Part shown: piece after piece, positions 50,714-58,926 of the stretch
Position numbering within the stretch: the first letter of the stretch is position 1
How the letters are laid out: the number at the start of each line of letters is the position of its first letter
Assembly: GCA_035940575.1 (NCBI GenBank)
Contig: DASZER010000012.1
Coordinates: 1-64,000, forward strand
Reading direction: 5' to 3'
Length of the DNA: 64,000 bases
From: BP-191 sp035940575
GTDB taxonomy: Bacteria > Actinomycetota > Actinomycetes > BP-191
The notes under the pieces: generated by a model
Told to the model about the DNA's origin: nothing
The model's input: only the letters and a program-made list of their open reading frames with translations
The model's database searches: none
Made by a program: the position numbers and the translations under genes

Positions 50714-51173
50714 GGCTCGGGTCGCTCGGCAACGGCTGCACGCTGCCGTTGGGGGCGAAGCCGAGGCGTTCGTAGAGGTGCCGCGCGGTGACGTTGGTGT
50801 CGGTGGCCCAGAGGCGGACCTCGCCCGCGCCGGTCGTGCCCGCCCAGGCGATCACGTGCTCGACCGCCAGCCGGGCGGCGCCGCGGCCGCGCGCGTCCGG
50901 GTGCGTCCAGACGCCGAAGACGTTCGGCGTGCCGTCCTCCTCGACGTAGCCGCCCGCGCAGGCGAGCCACGACTCACCGTCGTCCTCGACGACGTACATG
51001 ACGTTGTCGCCGGCCTCGGCGAGGCGGCGCGCGCGTTCGCGCCACTGGTCCTCGGTGTAGGCGGCGGCCTCGGCGAGCGTCGTGCCGAACGCGTACGGCG
51101 CCTCCTCGAGCATCGCGAGGCGGAACCCGCGCCAGCGCTCCCACTCGTCCGCGCGCAGGCGGCGTACGCGCAT
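50682..51173 (-). CDS. GNAT family N-acetyltransferase
   Basis: 163 residues. Acetyl-CoA-binding motif A: FGVWTHPDARGRGAARLAVEH; followed by EVRLWATDTNVTARHLYERLGF (motif B). N-terminal arginine-rich strand (VRRLRADEWERWRGFRLAML). The ATG shares a base with the stop of the Lrp-domain gene (TGATG), so it is coupled to it. Substrate unknown. Confidence 0.87.
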   Translation of the reverse strand: MRVRRLRADEWERWRGFRLAMLEEAPYAFGTTLAEAAAYTEDQWRERARRLAEAGDNVMYVVEDDGESWLACAGGYVEEDGTPNVFGVWTHPDARGRGAARLAVEHVIAWAGTTGAGEVRLWATDTNVTARHLYERLGFAPNGSVQPLPSDPSLTESEWSRPL

Positions 51174-51460
51174 CAGTCGGCGTCGTCGAAGCCGAGCGAG
51201 AACGCGGCCTCGAGGTCGTGCTTGGAGTAGGTGCGGAACGCGATCAGCGTCTGCGTGCTGAGGATGCCGGGGACCTTGTTGACGTTGCCGGCGATGACGT
51301 CGGCGAGGTCCTCGTGCGCGCGCACGCGCACCATCGCGACGAGGTCGACGTCGCCGGCGACGGAGTAGACCTCGGTGACGCCGTCGATCGCGGAGACGCG
51401 CTCGGCGATCTCGGGGATGGCGTCCACGGCGGCGTTGATCAGGACGACTGCGGTGATCAC
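51173..51460 (-). CDS. Lrp/AsnC ligand-binding domain protein without a DNA-binding domain
   Basis: 95 residues equal to the RAM/SAM domain of Lrp-family regulators (AVVLINAAVDAIPEIAERVS ... VYSVAGDVDLVAMVRVRAHE). The N-terminal helix-turn-helix is missing, so it should bind amino acids or oligomerise but not DNA. Such small proteins are common in actinomycetes. GTG start overlaps the nuclease-like gene stop by 4 bases. Confidence 0.87.
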   Translation of the reverse strand: MITAVVLINAAVDAIPEIAERVSAIDGVTEVYSVAGDVDLVAMVRVRAHEDLADVIAGNVNKVPGILSTQTLIAFRTYSKHDLEAAFSLGFDDAD

Positions 51461-52905
51461 GGCGCCGAGCCTAGTGACGTCCGCTCGGGTTCGGCGACAG
51501 GACCGCGCTCGTCGTCCACGTCGTCGCGCTGCGCCGGCGTCTCCGACGCGACGTCGTCGGCGCCGACCGGCTCGGGACCGTCCTGGCTGCTCAACGCCGT
51601 CGACACCAGCTCCCCCTCCACGTCGGCGGGGGCGTCGGGCACGACGGGAACGTCGCGCAGCTTCGGCGGTGCCCACGGCTTCATCGCCTGCACGACGTCC
51701 ACGTAGAACGCGTCCAGGAGGTCCGCGACGCTGGTGATGAACGAGCCGCGGCCCTGCCCGCGCTTGGTGCCCATCTGCGCGGAGAGCGTGAGGCGGAACG
51801 TTCGGATCTCCTTCTTCGGGTCGCCGACGAGCAGCGCGGCGTTCGTCCGCGTGTCGCGCAGGAGCTCGGACGTGCTCGCGCCCCGCGCGTACTGCGCGAA
51901 CGCGTCGATGCGCAGGTTGTCGGGCGCGGACCTGATCTGCCGCAGCAGCCAGTTCACGCGGGTCGCCGGCCGGCCCTCCCGCGGCGCCTCGACGTCGACG
52001 GAGCAGCTCAGGCGGCCCGCCTTGAGGTCGGCCACGAGCCCGACGGTGCCGATCGCGCCGGGGATGCGGAGGCCGCCTTCGAGCGTTCCCCGCGTGACGA
52101 GGCCCGTGGCGACCGCCTGCGAGCGCAACGCCGGCTCGGTCAGCTCGCGCCGGGTCAGCGCGGGCTGCACCTCGGTGCCGAGCTGCCTGCCCATCCGCAG
52201 GGCGAGGTACTGGATGAGCTGGTCCCATCGGCTCGCCACCTCGGCGAGCCCCTTGTCGCTGGCGCGGAGCGTCCCGTGGGCGACGGCCTCCCTGACCGTG
52301 ACCCAGCTCGGACCCATGTCGTCGAACTGCATCGCGCCGGACTTCGGGTTCTCCAGGTAGCGGATCAGCTCCCCGAGGATCCACGCCTGGTCCGGGTCCG
52401 CGACGCCGCGGTGGACCTTCTGGATCACGGCTTCGGTCAGCACCTGCGTCCACGACAGGTGGTGCAGCGCGACGCGCTTCAGCTTCCGCTTGTCGACCGG
52501 CGTGGGGTGCGTGCCGGCCACGGCCGCGATCTGGTTCGAGATCGTGAGCACCGCGTCGAAGCCCTGCTCGCGGGCGATGTCGAGGTAGGCCTCCAACTGC
52601 GGCGTCGCGAGGTCGTTCGTCGCCGTCTTCACCTCGACCAGCGCGGTCCACACGCGGGAGCCGCGCGTGACGCGGATCAGCCCGTCGGGGTAGTAGCGCT
52701 GCTCACCGAGCTGGAACGGCACCTCGATGTACGTCTCCACGACACCGGCCGGAGCGCCGAACCGCGTCGTGAGCGAACGCCCGAACTCCCGCACGCTCAT
52801 CATCACGGCCAGCAGCGCCGACGTCGCCCGCCGCTCCTGCTCGTCCGCCCCGTTGATGCCGGAGGTCGGGATGAGCCGTGCGACGTGCCAGGTCTCTTCC
52901 GCCAT
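51457..52905 (-). CDS. PD-(D/E)XK nuclease-like protein
   Basis: 482 residues. A restriction-endonuclease-like core around residues 60-130: YYPDGLIRV, then ALVEVKT (E-x-K) and TPQLEAYLDIAREQGFDAV with the Q-x-x-x-Y spacing typical of RecB-like nucleases, so metal-dependent DNA cleavage is plausible. The middle ~300 residues are unassigned and mostly helical; the C-terminal ~60 are acidic and disordered. Similar proteins in actinomycetes are sometimes called stress response proteins (from memory). GGGGAGACG box before the ATG. First gene of a three-gene unit with the Lrp-domain and GNAT genes. Confidence 0.75.
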   Translation of the reverse strand: MAEETWHVARLIPTSGINGADEQERRATSALLAVMMSVREFGRSLTTRFGAPAGVVETYIEVPFQLGEQRYYPDGLIRVTRGSRVWTALVEVKTATNDLATPQLEAYLDIAREQGFDAVLTISNQIAAVAGTHPTPVDKRKLKRVALHHLSWTQVLTEAVIQKVHRGVADPDQAWILGELIRYLENPKSGAMQFDDMGPSWVTVREAVAHGTLRASDKGLAEVASRWDQLIQYLALRMGRQLGTEVQPALTRRELTEPALRSQAVATGLVTRGTLEGGLRIPGAIGTVGLVADLKAGRLSCSVDVEAPREGRPATRVNWLLRQIRSAPDNLRIDAFAQYARGASTSELLRDTRTNAALLVGDPKKEIRTFRLTLSAQMGTKRGQGRGSFITSVADLLDAFYVDVVQAMKPWAPPKLRDVPVVPDAPADVEGELVSTALSSQDGPEPVGADDVASETPAQRDDVDDERGPVAEPERTSLGSAP

Positions 52906-52965
52906 CTCGTCTCCCCGTCGCGCCGCGGAAATGGTCTCCCCGACCCTAGCGTCGCGGGCGCGCCG

Positions 52966-53493
52966 TCAGCCGACGCGGATGAGGAGGTTGCCGGTCTCGG
53001 GGTCGTCCTCGGGCGGCGGCCAGGCGCCGAGGACGTACTCGGTCGCGCAGGCCGAGAGCTGCCCTTGCGGCGCGGAGGCGGTCGGCTTCGTGACGCGGCC
53101 GTTGACGTACGCGCCGTCGGCGGCCCGCGCGCCCTGCAGCACGCACAGCAACGGGGAGGACAGCGCGTCGGTCGTCGAGGCGGTGACGAACAGCGTCGCC
53201 CCGGCGGGGAAGGCCAGGTCGGCGCTGCTCCACGGCACCGCCACGGTCTCCTCGCGGCGCTCGCCGCTCGGCAGGAGGTACGCGACGGTGGCGCGGGTCG
53301 TGCCGCCGTCGCGGATGCGGAGGGCGTAGCGGACCGTCGCGCCGTCGCCCGCGCCTCCGGTCGCGCTCGGGGCGGTGCTGGTCGCGGAGCCGGTCGGCGT
53401 GGCGGACGGGTCGCCGAGCAGGTGGTCGTAGCCGCCGCACGCCGAAGCGGCCAGGAGCAGGGCGAGCGCGGTCGCGGCGGCGGGTCGGGTCAT
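52966..53493 (-). CDS. Lipoprotein, 175 aa
   Basis: Signal with lipobox ALLLAASACGG (Cys as lipid anchor), a Thr/Ser/Pro-rich stalk and a beta-sandwich-like mature domain (VRYALRIRDGGTTRATVAYLL) with two more Cys. Such domains in actinobacterial lipoproteins are usually binding modules; function unknown. Its ATG overlaps the stop of the GNAT gene by 4 bases. Confidence 0.78.
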   Translation of the reverse strand: MTRPAAATALALLLAASACGGYDHLLGDPSATPTGSATSTAPSATGGAGDGATVRYALRIRDGGTTRATVAYLLPSGERREETVAVPWSSADLAFPAGATLFVTASTTDALSSPLLCVLQGARAADGAYVNGRVTKPTASAPQGQLSACATEYVLGAWPPPEDDPETGNLLIRVG

Positions 53494-53984
53494 GGCAGCA
53501 GCCTCTCCAGGTAGACGACGTCGAGCAGGCGGCCGAACTTCGTGCCGACCTCGCGCAGCCTGCCGACCTCCTCGTAGCCGTGCCGGCCGAACGCGCGCAG
53601 GCTCGCGTCGTTCTCGGCGCAGACGACGGCCAGGAGCGCGTGCAGCCCGACGGCGCGCGCGTGCTCCTCGGCGAACGCGAGCGCGGCGCGGCCGAGCCCC
53701 CGGCCGTGGGCGGCGGCGTCGAGGTAGACGGTGACCTCGGCGGTGTCGCGGTACGCGCAGCGGCCCTTGAACGGCGACACGAGGACGTAGCCGACGACGC
53801 CTCCCGCCGCGTCGTCGGTGACCGCCCAGGCGCCGTGCCTGCCCGGCTCGCCCGCGGTCGCCTCGGCCAGCCACGCGTCCGTCGTCAGCGGCTCCGTCTG
53901 GAACGTCGCCGTCGTCGTCGCCACGTAGTGGTTGTAGATCGCGGTGGCGGCGGGCGCGTCGCCGGCGAGGAGTGGACGGATCAC
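53490..53984 (-). CDS. GNAT acetyltransferase, phosphinothricin-acetyltransferase-like
   Basis: 164 residues, Pat/YncA-like subgroup: IYNHYVATTTATFQTEPLT near the N-terminus, VSPFKGRCAYRDTAEVTVYL, acetyl-CoA motif AAHGRGLGRAAL, and a tail (GRLREVGTKFGRLLDVVYLE) with the sulfonamide/phosphinothricin-type ending. Substrates of this subgroup include amino acid analogues. Divergent from the small secreted peptide gene. Confidence 0.88.
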   Translation of the reverse strand: MIRPLLAGDAPAATAIYNHYVATTTATFQTEPLTTDAWLAEATAGEPGRHGAWAVTDDAAGGVVGYVLVSPFKGRCAYRDTAEVTVYLDAAAHGRGLGRAALAFAEEHARAVGLHALLAVVCAENDASLRAFGRHGYEEVGRLREVGTKFGRLLDVVYLERLLP

Positions 53985-54118
53985 GCGCCGACGCTACGAC
54001 CGAACGCGTTCCGCGCGCGACCGTGGACGGGGCGTCGCGAGCGCCCGTACAGTCGGACGCACCACCCCTCGCGACCGCGGCCGCCGTGCCGTGGCGCACC
54101 CCTCTCCGGGAGCCCCTC

Positions 54119-54286
54119 ATGCGTCTCGCCCTGCGTGCCGTCGCCGTCGCCGCCCTCGTCGCCCTCCCGCTCGTCACCGCCGCCCCTGCCTCGGCGGGGC
54201 TCATCGACGACTGCCTCGAGGCCGCGCAGTCGCCGCTGGGCGTCGTGGTCATCGAGATCGTGAAGTGCCTGCCCGACCCCGCGTGA
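54119..54286 (+). CDS. Small secreted peptide, 55 aa
   Basis: Signal peptide (MRLALRAVAVAALVALPLVT, cleavage after PASA) leaving a ~28-residue mature peptide with two Cys (DDCLEAAQ and VKCLPDPA). GGGAG box upstream. The short mature part, two Cys and helical pattern suggest a disulphide-linked extracellular peptide; role unknown. Ends 11 bases before the convergent exonuclease gene. Confidence 0.62.
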   Translation: MRLALRAVAVAALVALPLVTAAPASAGLIDDCLEAAQSPLGVVVIEIVKCLPDPA

Positions 54287-54297
54287 GGTAGCGGCGG

Positions 54298-56052
54298 TCA
54301 GGCGAACGACCGCACGGGCTGGGTCACGGTCCGCATCGACCTCCTCTCGGGGAACGGCGCCGCGCCGTCGTACGCCGTCTCCAGCGTCGCGAGCAGCCGC
54401 GGCGCGCCGAACGCCGGCGACGCCCACTCGCCCTCGACGCGGACGAGCCTGGTGCCGGGGATGCCGAGCCAGCGCAGGACGCACTGCATCTCCTCGCTCG
54501 ACGCGCACGACGTCGGCGACGGCCCGGGCACGACGGTCTCGGCGGTCTCCACGAGCGCCTCGACGTGCGGGCGCGGGTCAACCCCGAACGCCACCGCCCC
54601 CGCCGCCGCGAGCCGCCCGTGCTTGACGACGGCGAGGTGCCAGCCGCCGCGCGTGTCGGGCTGCGCCGCGACGAGCAGCGGGACGGCCGCGAGCGCGGTG
54701 AGCTGCTGGTAGCGCGCGGCCGTACGGACGAACGCCGCCATCCGGTCGCGCTGCGCGGCCGCGTCCTCGTAGCGGTGCTGCGCCGCGAGCGCCTCCATCC
54801 GCCGGGCCAGCGCCGCCCGCAACGCCTCCGGGTCGCCGTTGACGGCGGTCGCGAACGCGTCGGCGTGGGCGGCGTACGCCTCCTCGGACTCCTCGGCGTT
54901 GCACGGCGCGCCGCAGCGGCCCATCTCCCGCAGCGCGCACGGCGCCACGCGGGTGGAGCGGCCGATGCGCATCGTGCACTGCCGCAGCCGGAACGCCTCG
55001 TGCGCCGCGATCTTCGCGAGCTCCGCGGTGCGCGTGGAGCCGAACGGGCCGAGGTACGTCGCGCCGTCGTCGGCGACGCGGCGCACGACGGACAGGCGGG
55101 GGAAGCGCTCCTGGGTGAGCTTCAGCCAGACGGCGCGCTCGGGGAAGCGGGAGCGGCGGTTGTAGCGCGGCTTGTGCTCCGCGATCAGCCGCAGCTCGCG
55201 CACCTCCGCCTCCAGGCCGTGCGCGCACTCGACGTGGTCGACCCGCTCGGCGCAGCCGACCATCTCCGCCATCCGCGTGCGCGGCTCGGAGGCGACGAAG
55301 TAGTTGCGGACGCGGGCGCGCAGGTCCTTGGACTTGCCGACGTAGAGGACGCGGCCGCGCGCGTCGCGGAACAGGTAGACGCCCGGCCTGTGCGGAAGCG
55401 CGTCGGCGAGGTGGCGCTTGCGCCGCTGCTCGGGCGAGACGAGCGAGGAGAACGTCCGCAGCTCCTCCAGCGAGTGGACGCCGAGGTTGCCGAGCCGCTC
55501 CATGAGCGCGTGCAGCACGTCGGTCGTCGCCTGGGCGTCGGCGAGCGCGCGGTGGCACGGCGTGACCGACGTGCGGAACACGCGCGCCAGCGTCGAGAGC
55601 TTCACGTCCGGCGCCTCGTCGCGGGTGAGGATGCGCCGCGCGAGCGTGACGGTGTCGAGGTGGTCGAAGCCGGGCCACTCGTGCCCCGTCGCCTCGCACG
55701 CGGCCTTGAGGAACGACAGGTCGAAGCCGGCGTTGTGCGCGACGAGCACCGACCCGCGCGCGAACTCCAGGAACGCCGGGACCACCTGCTCGATCCGCGG
55801 CGCGGACGCGACCATCGCGTCGGTGATCCCGGTCAGCACCGCGATGAACGGCGGGATCGGCCCGCCGGGGTCGACGAGCGTCTGGAACTCGCCCTCGACG
55901 ACGCCGCCGCGGACGCGTACGGCGCCGACCTCGGTGATCGCGGAGGTCGCCGGGGAGCCGCCGGTCGTCTCGAGGTCGACGACCACGAACGCCGTCTCGC
56001 GCAGGGGCGTGCCGAGCTCGTCGAACGAGCCCTGGACCGCCGTCACCGTCAT
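54298..56052 (-). CDS. DEDD exonuclease fused to UvrC-type GIY-YIG region
   Basis: 584 residues. N-terminal DnaQ-like 3'-5' exonuclease (DEDDh): VVVDLETTGGSP, VLVAHNAGFDLSFL and HRALADAQATTD. This is followed by a GIY-YIG nuclease region as in UvrC (GVYLFRDARGRVLYVGKSKDLR, VRNYFVASEPRTRM) and a UvrC-like central segment (APCALREMGRCGAPCNAE). No UvrC RNase-H endonuclease or HhH end, so it is not UvrC itself; similar to the Cho/DEDD fusion proteins of actinomycetes. Role in DNA repair or nucleic acid turnover is inferred. Confidence 0.87.
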   Translation of the reverse strand: MTVTAVQGSFDELGTPLRETAFVVVDLETTGGSPATSAITEVGAVRVRGGVVEGEFQTLVDPGGPIPPFIAVLTGITDAMVASAPRIEQVVPAFLEFARGSVLVAHNAGFDLSFLKAACEATGHEWPGFDHLDTVTLARRILTRDEAPDVKLSTLARVFRTSVTPCHRALADAQATTDVLHALMERLGNLGVHSLEELRTFSSLVSPEQRRKRHLADALPHRPGVYLFRDARGRVLYVGKSKDLRARVRNYFVASEPRTRMAEMVGCAERVDHVECAHGLEAEVRELRLIAEHKPRYNRRSRFPERAVWLKLTQERFPRLSVVRRVADDGATYLGPFGSTRTAELAKIAAHEAFRLRQCTMRIGRSTRVAPCALREMGRCGAPCNAEESEEAYAAHADAFATAVNGDPEALRAALARRMEALAAQHRYEDAAAQRDRMAAFVRTAARYQQLTALAAVPLLVAAQPDTRGGWHLAVVKHGRLAAAGAVAFGVDPRPHVEALVETAETVVPGPSPTSCASSEEMQCVLRWLGIPGTRLVRVEGEWASPAFGAPRLLATLETAYDGAAPFPERRSMRTVTQPVRSFA

Positions 56053-56171
56053 GGCTGGGGACGCTAGGACGGGGGTGTGACAAGTTCGGGGCGACGCGCC
56101 GGGGCGACCCCCCTTGCGGGGCGGGGGGAGCGGCGGACAATCCGGCGCAAAGGCGACCTGGAGGGGGCGCG

Positions 56172-57062
56172 ATGGCGCGGTCACGGGTACGGGCGCTGCT
56201 CGCGGCGGCGCTGCTCGCGGGGACGACGGGGACGGCGGGGACGGCGGGGACCGCGGGCGCGGCGCCCCCGGCGGCGGCCCCGGCCGTGACGATGGCGGGG
56301 ACGACGACGTTCCGCTCGGCGTACCCGGCGTGGGTGGACGTGCGGGTGCCGGCCGACGCGACGGTCGCGACGCCGTTCGGGGACAGCCCCGACCTGAAGG
56401 TGCGCGGGACCGGCCGGGTGACGACGTTCGCCATGGTCGGCCAGGGCGCGCGGGCGGGGGACACGCTGTACGGCGGCGCGTCGTGGCTCGACGGCGCGAC
56501 GTTCCTCGTCCCGAAGCCGGCGAACGCCGTCCTCGGCGGCGGGTCGTACGAGACCGTCAAGACCTACGGCGACGTCACGCGCGTGCGGGCCGGGGCGTAC
56601 CGGCTCTACCTCGTCCCGGACGGCGGCGCCGCCGAGGTCACGCTGACGCTCCACGGGCTGAACGGGCGGGCGGCGTACGACCTCACGCGCCGCGCGGTGG
56701 GCGCGGTCGACGGCGGCGTCGTGATCGGCACGAACCCGATGCACGCGAGCGTCACGCGCGAGGTGTCGCGCACGACGTTCGTCGTGCACCTGCTCCGCTC
56801 CGACGTCGCGCCCGTGGCCGCGGCCTGGCAGGTCGCGCTGTGCTACGGCCGCGACGTGCGGAGCGAGGCGCAGGCCTGCACCGGCGGCAGCCAGCAGGAC
56901 GTCGACGAGCACCGGCTGCCGTACCTGCCGAAGCGCCCACTGCTGTTCGTGCAGGCCTACCCGCGGGTGCCGCCGAGCGCCGTCACGCTGAGCGCGACCC
57001 TCGCCGTCGAGGGCGCGGTGACGCGGCAGGAGTACGTGTCGGTCTGGGTGTCGTACGCCTAG
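56172..57062 (+). CDS. Secreted beta-rich protein, 296 aa
   Basis: Signal peptide (MARSRVRALLAAALLAGTTG) running into an unusual GTAGTAGTAG tract encoded by near-perfect GGGACGGCG repeats. The mature protein is mainly beta (TFRSAYPAWVDVRVPADATV ... AYRLYLVPDGGAAEVTLTLH), with two Cys. It has no recognised family. Its stop shares CTAG with a convergent 55-residue membrane protein. Confidence 0.75.
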   Translation: MARSRVRALLAAALLAGTTGTAGTAGTAGAAPPAAAPAVTMAGTTTFRSAYPAWVDVRVPADATVATPFGDSPDLKVRGTGRVTTFAMVGQGARAGDTLYGGASWLDGATFLVPKPANAVLGGGSYETVKTYGDVTRVRAGAYRLYLVPDGGAAEVTLTLHGLNGRAAYDLTRRAVGAVDGGVVIGTNPMHASVTREVSRTTFVVHLLRSDVAPVAAAWQVALCYGRDVRSEAQACTGGSQQDVDEHRLPYLPKRPLLFVQAYPRVPPSAVTLSATLAVEGAVTRQEYVSVWVSYA

Positions 57063-57226
57063 CGCCTCGTCAGCGTCACGCGCACGGTCGTCACGACGGC
57101 GCCGAACACCGTCAGGCCCGCGAGCACGCCCGCCACCGGGCTGTCGCCGGCGGCGACCACCGTCGCGGTCGCCAGCGCCGCCGCGGCCGCGACGGCGCCC
57201 GCGGTGCGACCCTCGTGCAACGTCAT
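57059..57226 (-). CDS. Small membrane protein, 55 aa
   Basis: MTLHEGRTAGAVAAAAALAT and onward; two predicted helices (AAAAALATATVVAA and AGVLAGLTVFGAVVTTV) and a basic end (RVTLTRR). Supported by an excellent GGAGGTGA ribosome site 6 bases before the ATG, which random frames lack. Its stop shares CTAG with the upstream convergent gene. Function unknown. Confidence 0.65.
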   Translation of the reverse strand: MTLHEGRTAGAVAAAAALATATVVAAGDSPVAGVLAGLTVFGAVVTTVRVTLTRR

Positions 57227-57331
57227 CGTCGGTCACCTCCTCGCCGGTGCCGTTCTGCCCGCGCGGCGCGCGTCCCTGCGCGGCGGCGGCGTGACGTCGG
57301 TCACAGCGACCGGGGTGAGAGGCTGCGCGGC

Positions 57332-58897
57332 ATGAGCGACGAGACGTTGCGGGACGTGACGGCCCGCCTGGAGGAACGCCGCGCGGACGCGTTGCGGATG
57401 GGCGGCGACGACCTCGTCGAGCGGCAGCACTCGCTGGGCAAGCTGACCGTGCGCGAACGCCTCGACCTGCTGTTCGACCCGGGGACGTTCGTCGAGTCGG
57501 GGGTCTTCGCGGGAGCGGTCGACTCGCCGCAGTCGCAGGGCAAGCGCACGCCGGCCGACGGCTGCGTCACGGGCGTGGGCGAGGTCGACGGCCGCAAGGT
57601 GATGGTCGTCGCGTACGACTTCACGGTGCTGGCCGGCAGCATCGGCCTGCACGGCGAGCGCAAGGCGACCCGCGCCCGCGACCTCGCGGTGAAGCACGGC
57701 ATGCCGATCGTCTACCTGCTCGACTCGGCGGGCGCCCGCGTGACGGAGTCGGTGGGGGCGGCGTTCGCGGGGGCCGGCGACCTGTTCCGCGAGCTGACGG
57801 CGATGAGCGGCGCGGTGCCGCAGGTCGCCGCGATGATGGGGCCGTGCTCGGCGGGCACCGCGTACATCCCGGCGCTGTGCGACTTCGTCCCGATGGTCAA
57901 GGGGACGTCCTCGATGGCGCTGGCCGGCGTGCACCTCGTCCGCGCCGCGACGGGCGAGGAGGTCACCGAGGAGGAGATGGGCGGCAGCGCCGTCCACAAC
58001 AAGGTCTCGGGCGTCGCCGACCGCGAGGCCGCCGACGACGCCGACTGCCTCCGTACGGTGCGCGACTACCTGTCGTTCATGCCGAGCCGCTACGGCGACG
58101 CCGTACCGCCGCGAGCCACCGACGACCCGAGCGACCGGCGGTGCGAGGAGCTCTACGACATCGTCCCCGCCAACAACCGGCAGGCGTACGACATGCGCCG
58201 CGTCCTCAAGGTGATCGCCGACGACGGCGTGTTCTTCCCGATGAAGCCGGACTGGGCCAAGAGCATCATCACGGGCTTCGCGCGCTTCGGCGGCCGCACC
58301 GCGGGCGTCGTCGCGAGCCAGCCGATGCAGATGGGCGGCGCGCTCGACATGCACAGCGCCGACAAGGCGGCGCGCTTCGTCAACCTCTGCGACTCGTTCG
58401 AGATCCCGCTGGTGTTCCTCGTCGACGTGCCCGGCTTCCTCGTCGGGAAGAAGGTCGAGCACGACGGGATCATCAGGCACGGCGCGAAGATGCTCTACAA
58501 CGTCTCGGAGGCCACCGTCCCGAAGGTGACGGTCGTGCTGCGCAAGGCGTACGGCGCCGGCTACTTCGTGATGGCGGGCCGCGCGTACGAGTCCGACCAC
58601 CTCGTCGCGTGGCCGACGGCGGAGTTGTCGGTGATGGGTCCCGAGGGCGCGGTGAACATCCTGTTCCGCAAGCAGCTCGCGGCGGCCGAGGACGACGAGG
58701 CGCGGGAGGCGCTGCGCGCGCAGCTCGTCGCGGGGATCAAGCAGTCGATCGACCCGTACCTCGCCGCGCGCATGGCGTTCGTCGACGACCTCATCGACCC
58801 GGCCGACACGCGCAGGCACATCTGCCACGCGCTGGAGGTCGCGGCGGGCAAGACCGTGTCGCGGCCGAGGCGCAAGCGCGGCGTCTCGCCCGTGTAG
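57332..58897 (+). CDS. Acyl-CoA carboxylase beta subunit (carboxyltransferase)
   Basis: 521 residues, AccD/PccB family. Two crotonase-like halves: N-terminal with LTVRERLDLLFDPGTF and LLDSAGARVTESV, C-terminal with MQMGGALDMHSADKAARFV and LVFLVDVPGFLVGKKVEHDG. Transfers carboxyl from biotin to acetyl-, propionyl- or a longer acyl-CoA; the substrate cannot be fixed. No alpha/biotin subunit gene is nearby. Followed by a WS/DGAT acyltransferase and an alpha/beta hydrolase, so lipid metabolism is the likely setting. Confidence 0.9.
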   Translation: MSDETLRDVTARLEERRADALRMGGDDLVERQHSLGKLTVRERLDLLFDPGTFVESGVFAGAVDSPQSQGKRTPADGCVTGVGEVDGRKVMVVAYDFTVLAGSIGLHGERKATRARDLAVKHGMPIVYLLDSAGARVTESVGAAFAGAGDLFRELTAMSGAVPQVAAMMGPCSAGTAYIPALCDFVPMVKGTSSMALAGVHLVRAATGEEVTEEEMGGSAVHNKVSGVADREAADDADCLRTVRDYLSFMPSRYGDAVPPRATDDPSDRRCEELYDIVPANNRQAYDMRRVLKVIADDGVFFPMKPDWAKSIITGFARFGGRTAGVVASQPMQMGGALDMHSADKAARFVNLCDSFEIPLVFLVDVPGFLVGKKVEHDGIIRHGAKMLYNVSEATVPKVTVVLRKAYGAGYFVMAGRAYESDHLVAWPTAELSVMGPEGAVNILFRKQLAAAEDDEAREALRAQLVAGIKQSIDPYLAARMAFVDDLIDPADTRRHICHALEVAAGKTVSRPRRKRGVSPV

Positions 58898-58926
58898 GCG
58901 CGGCCCGAGAGGGAGATGATCCGGGC

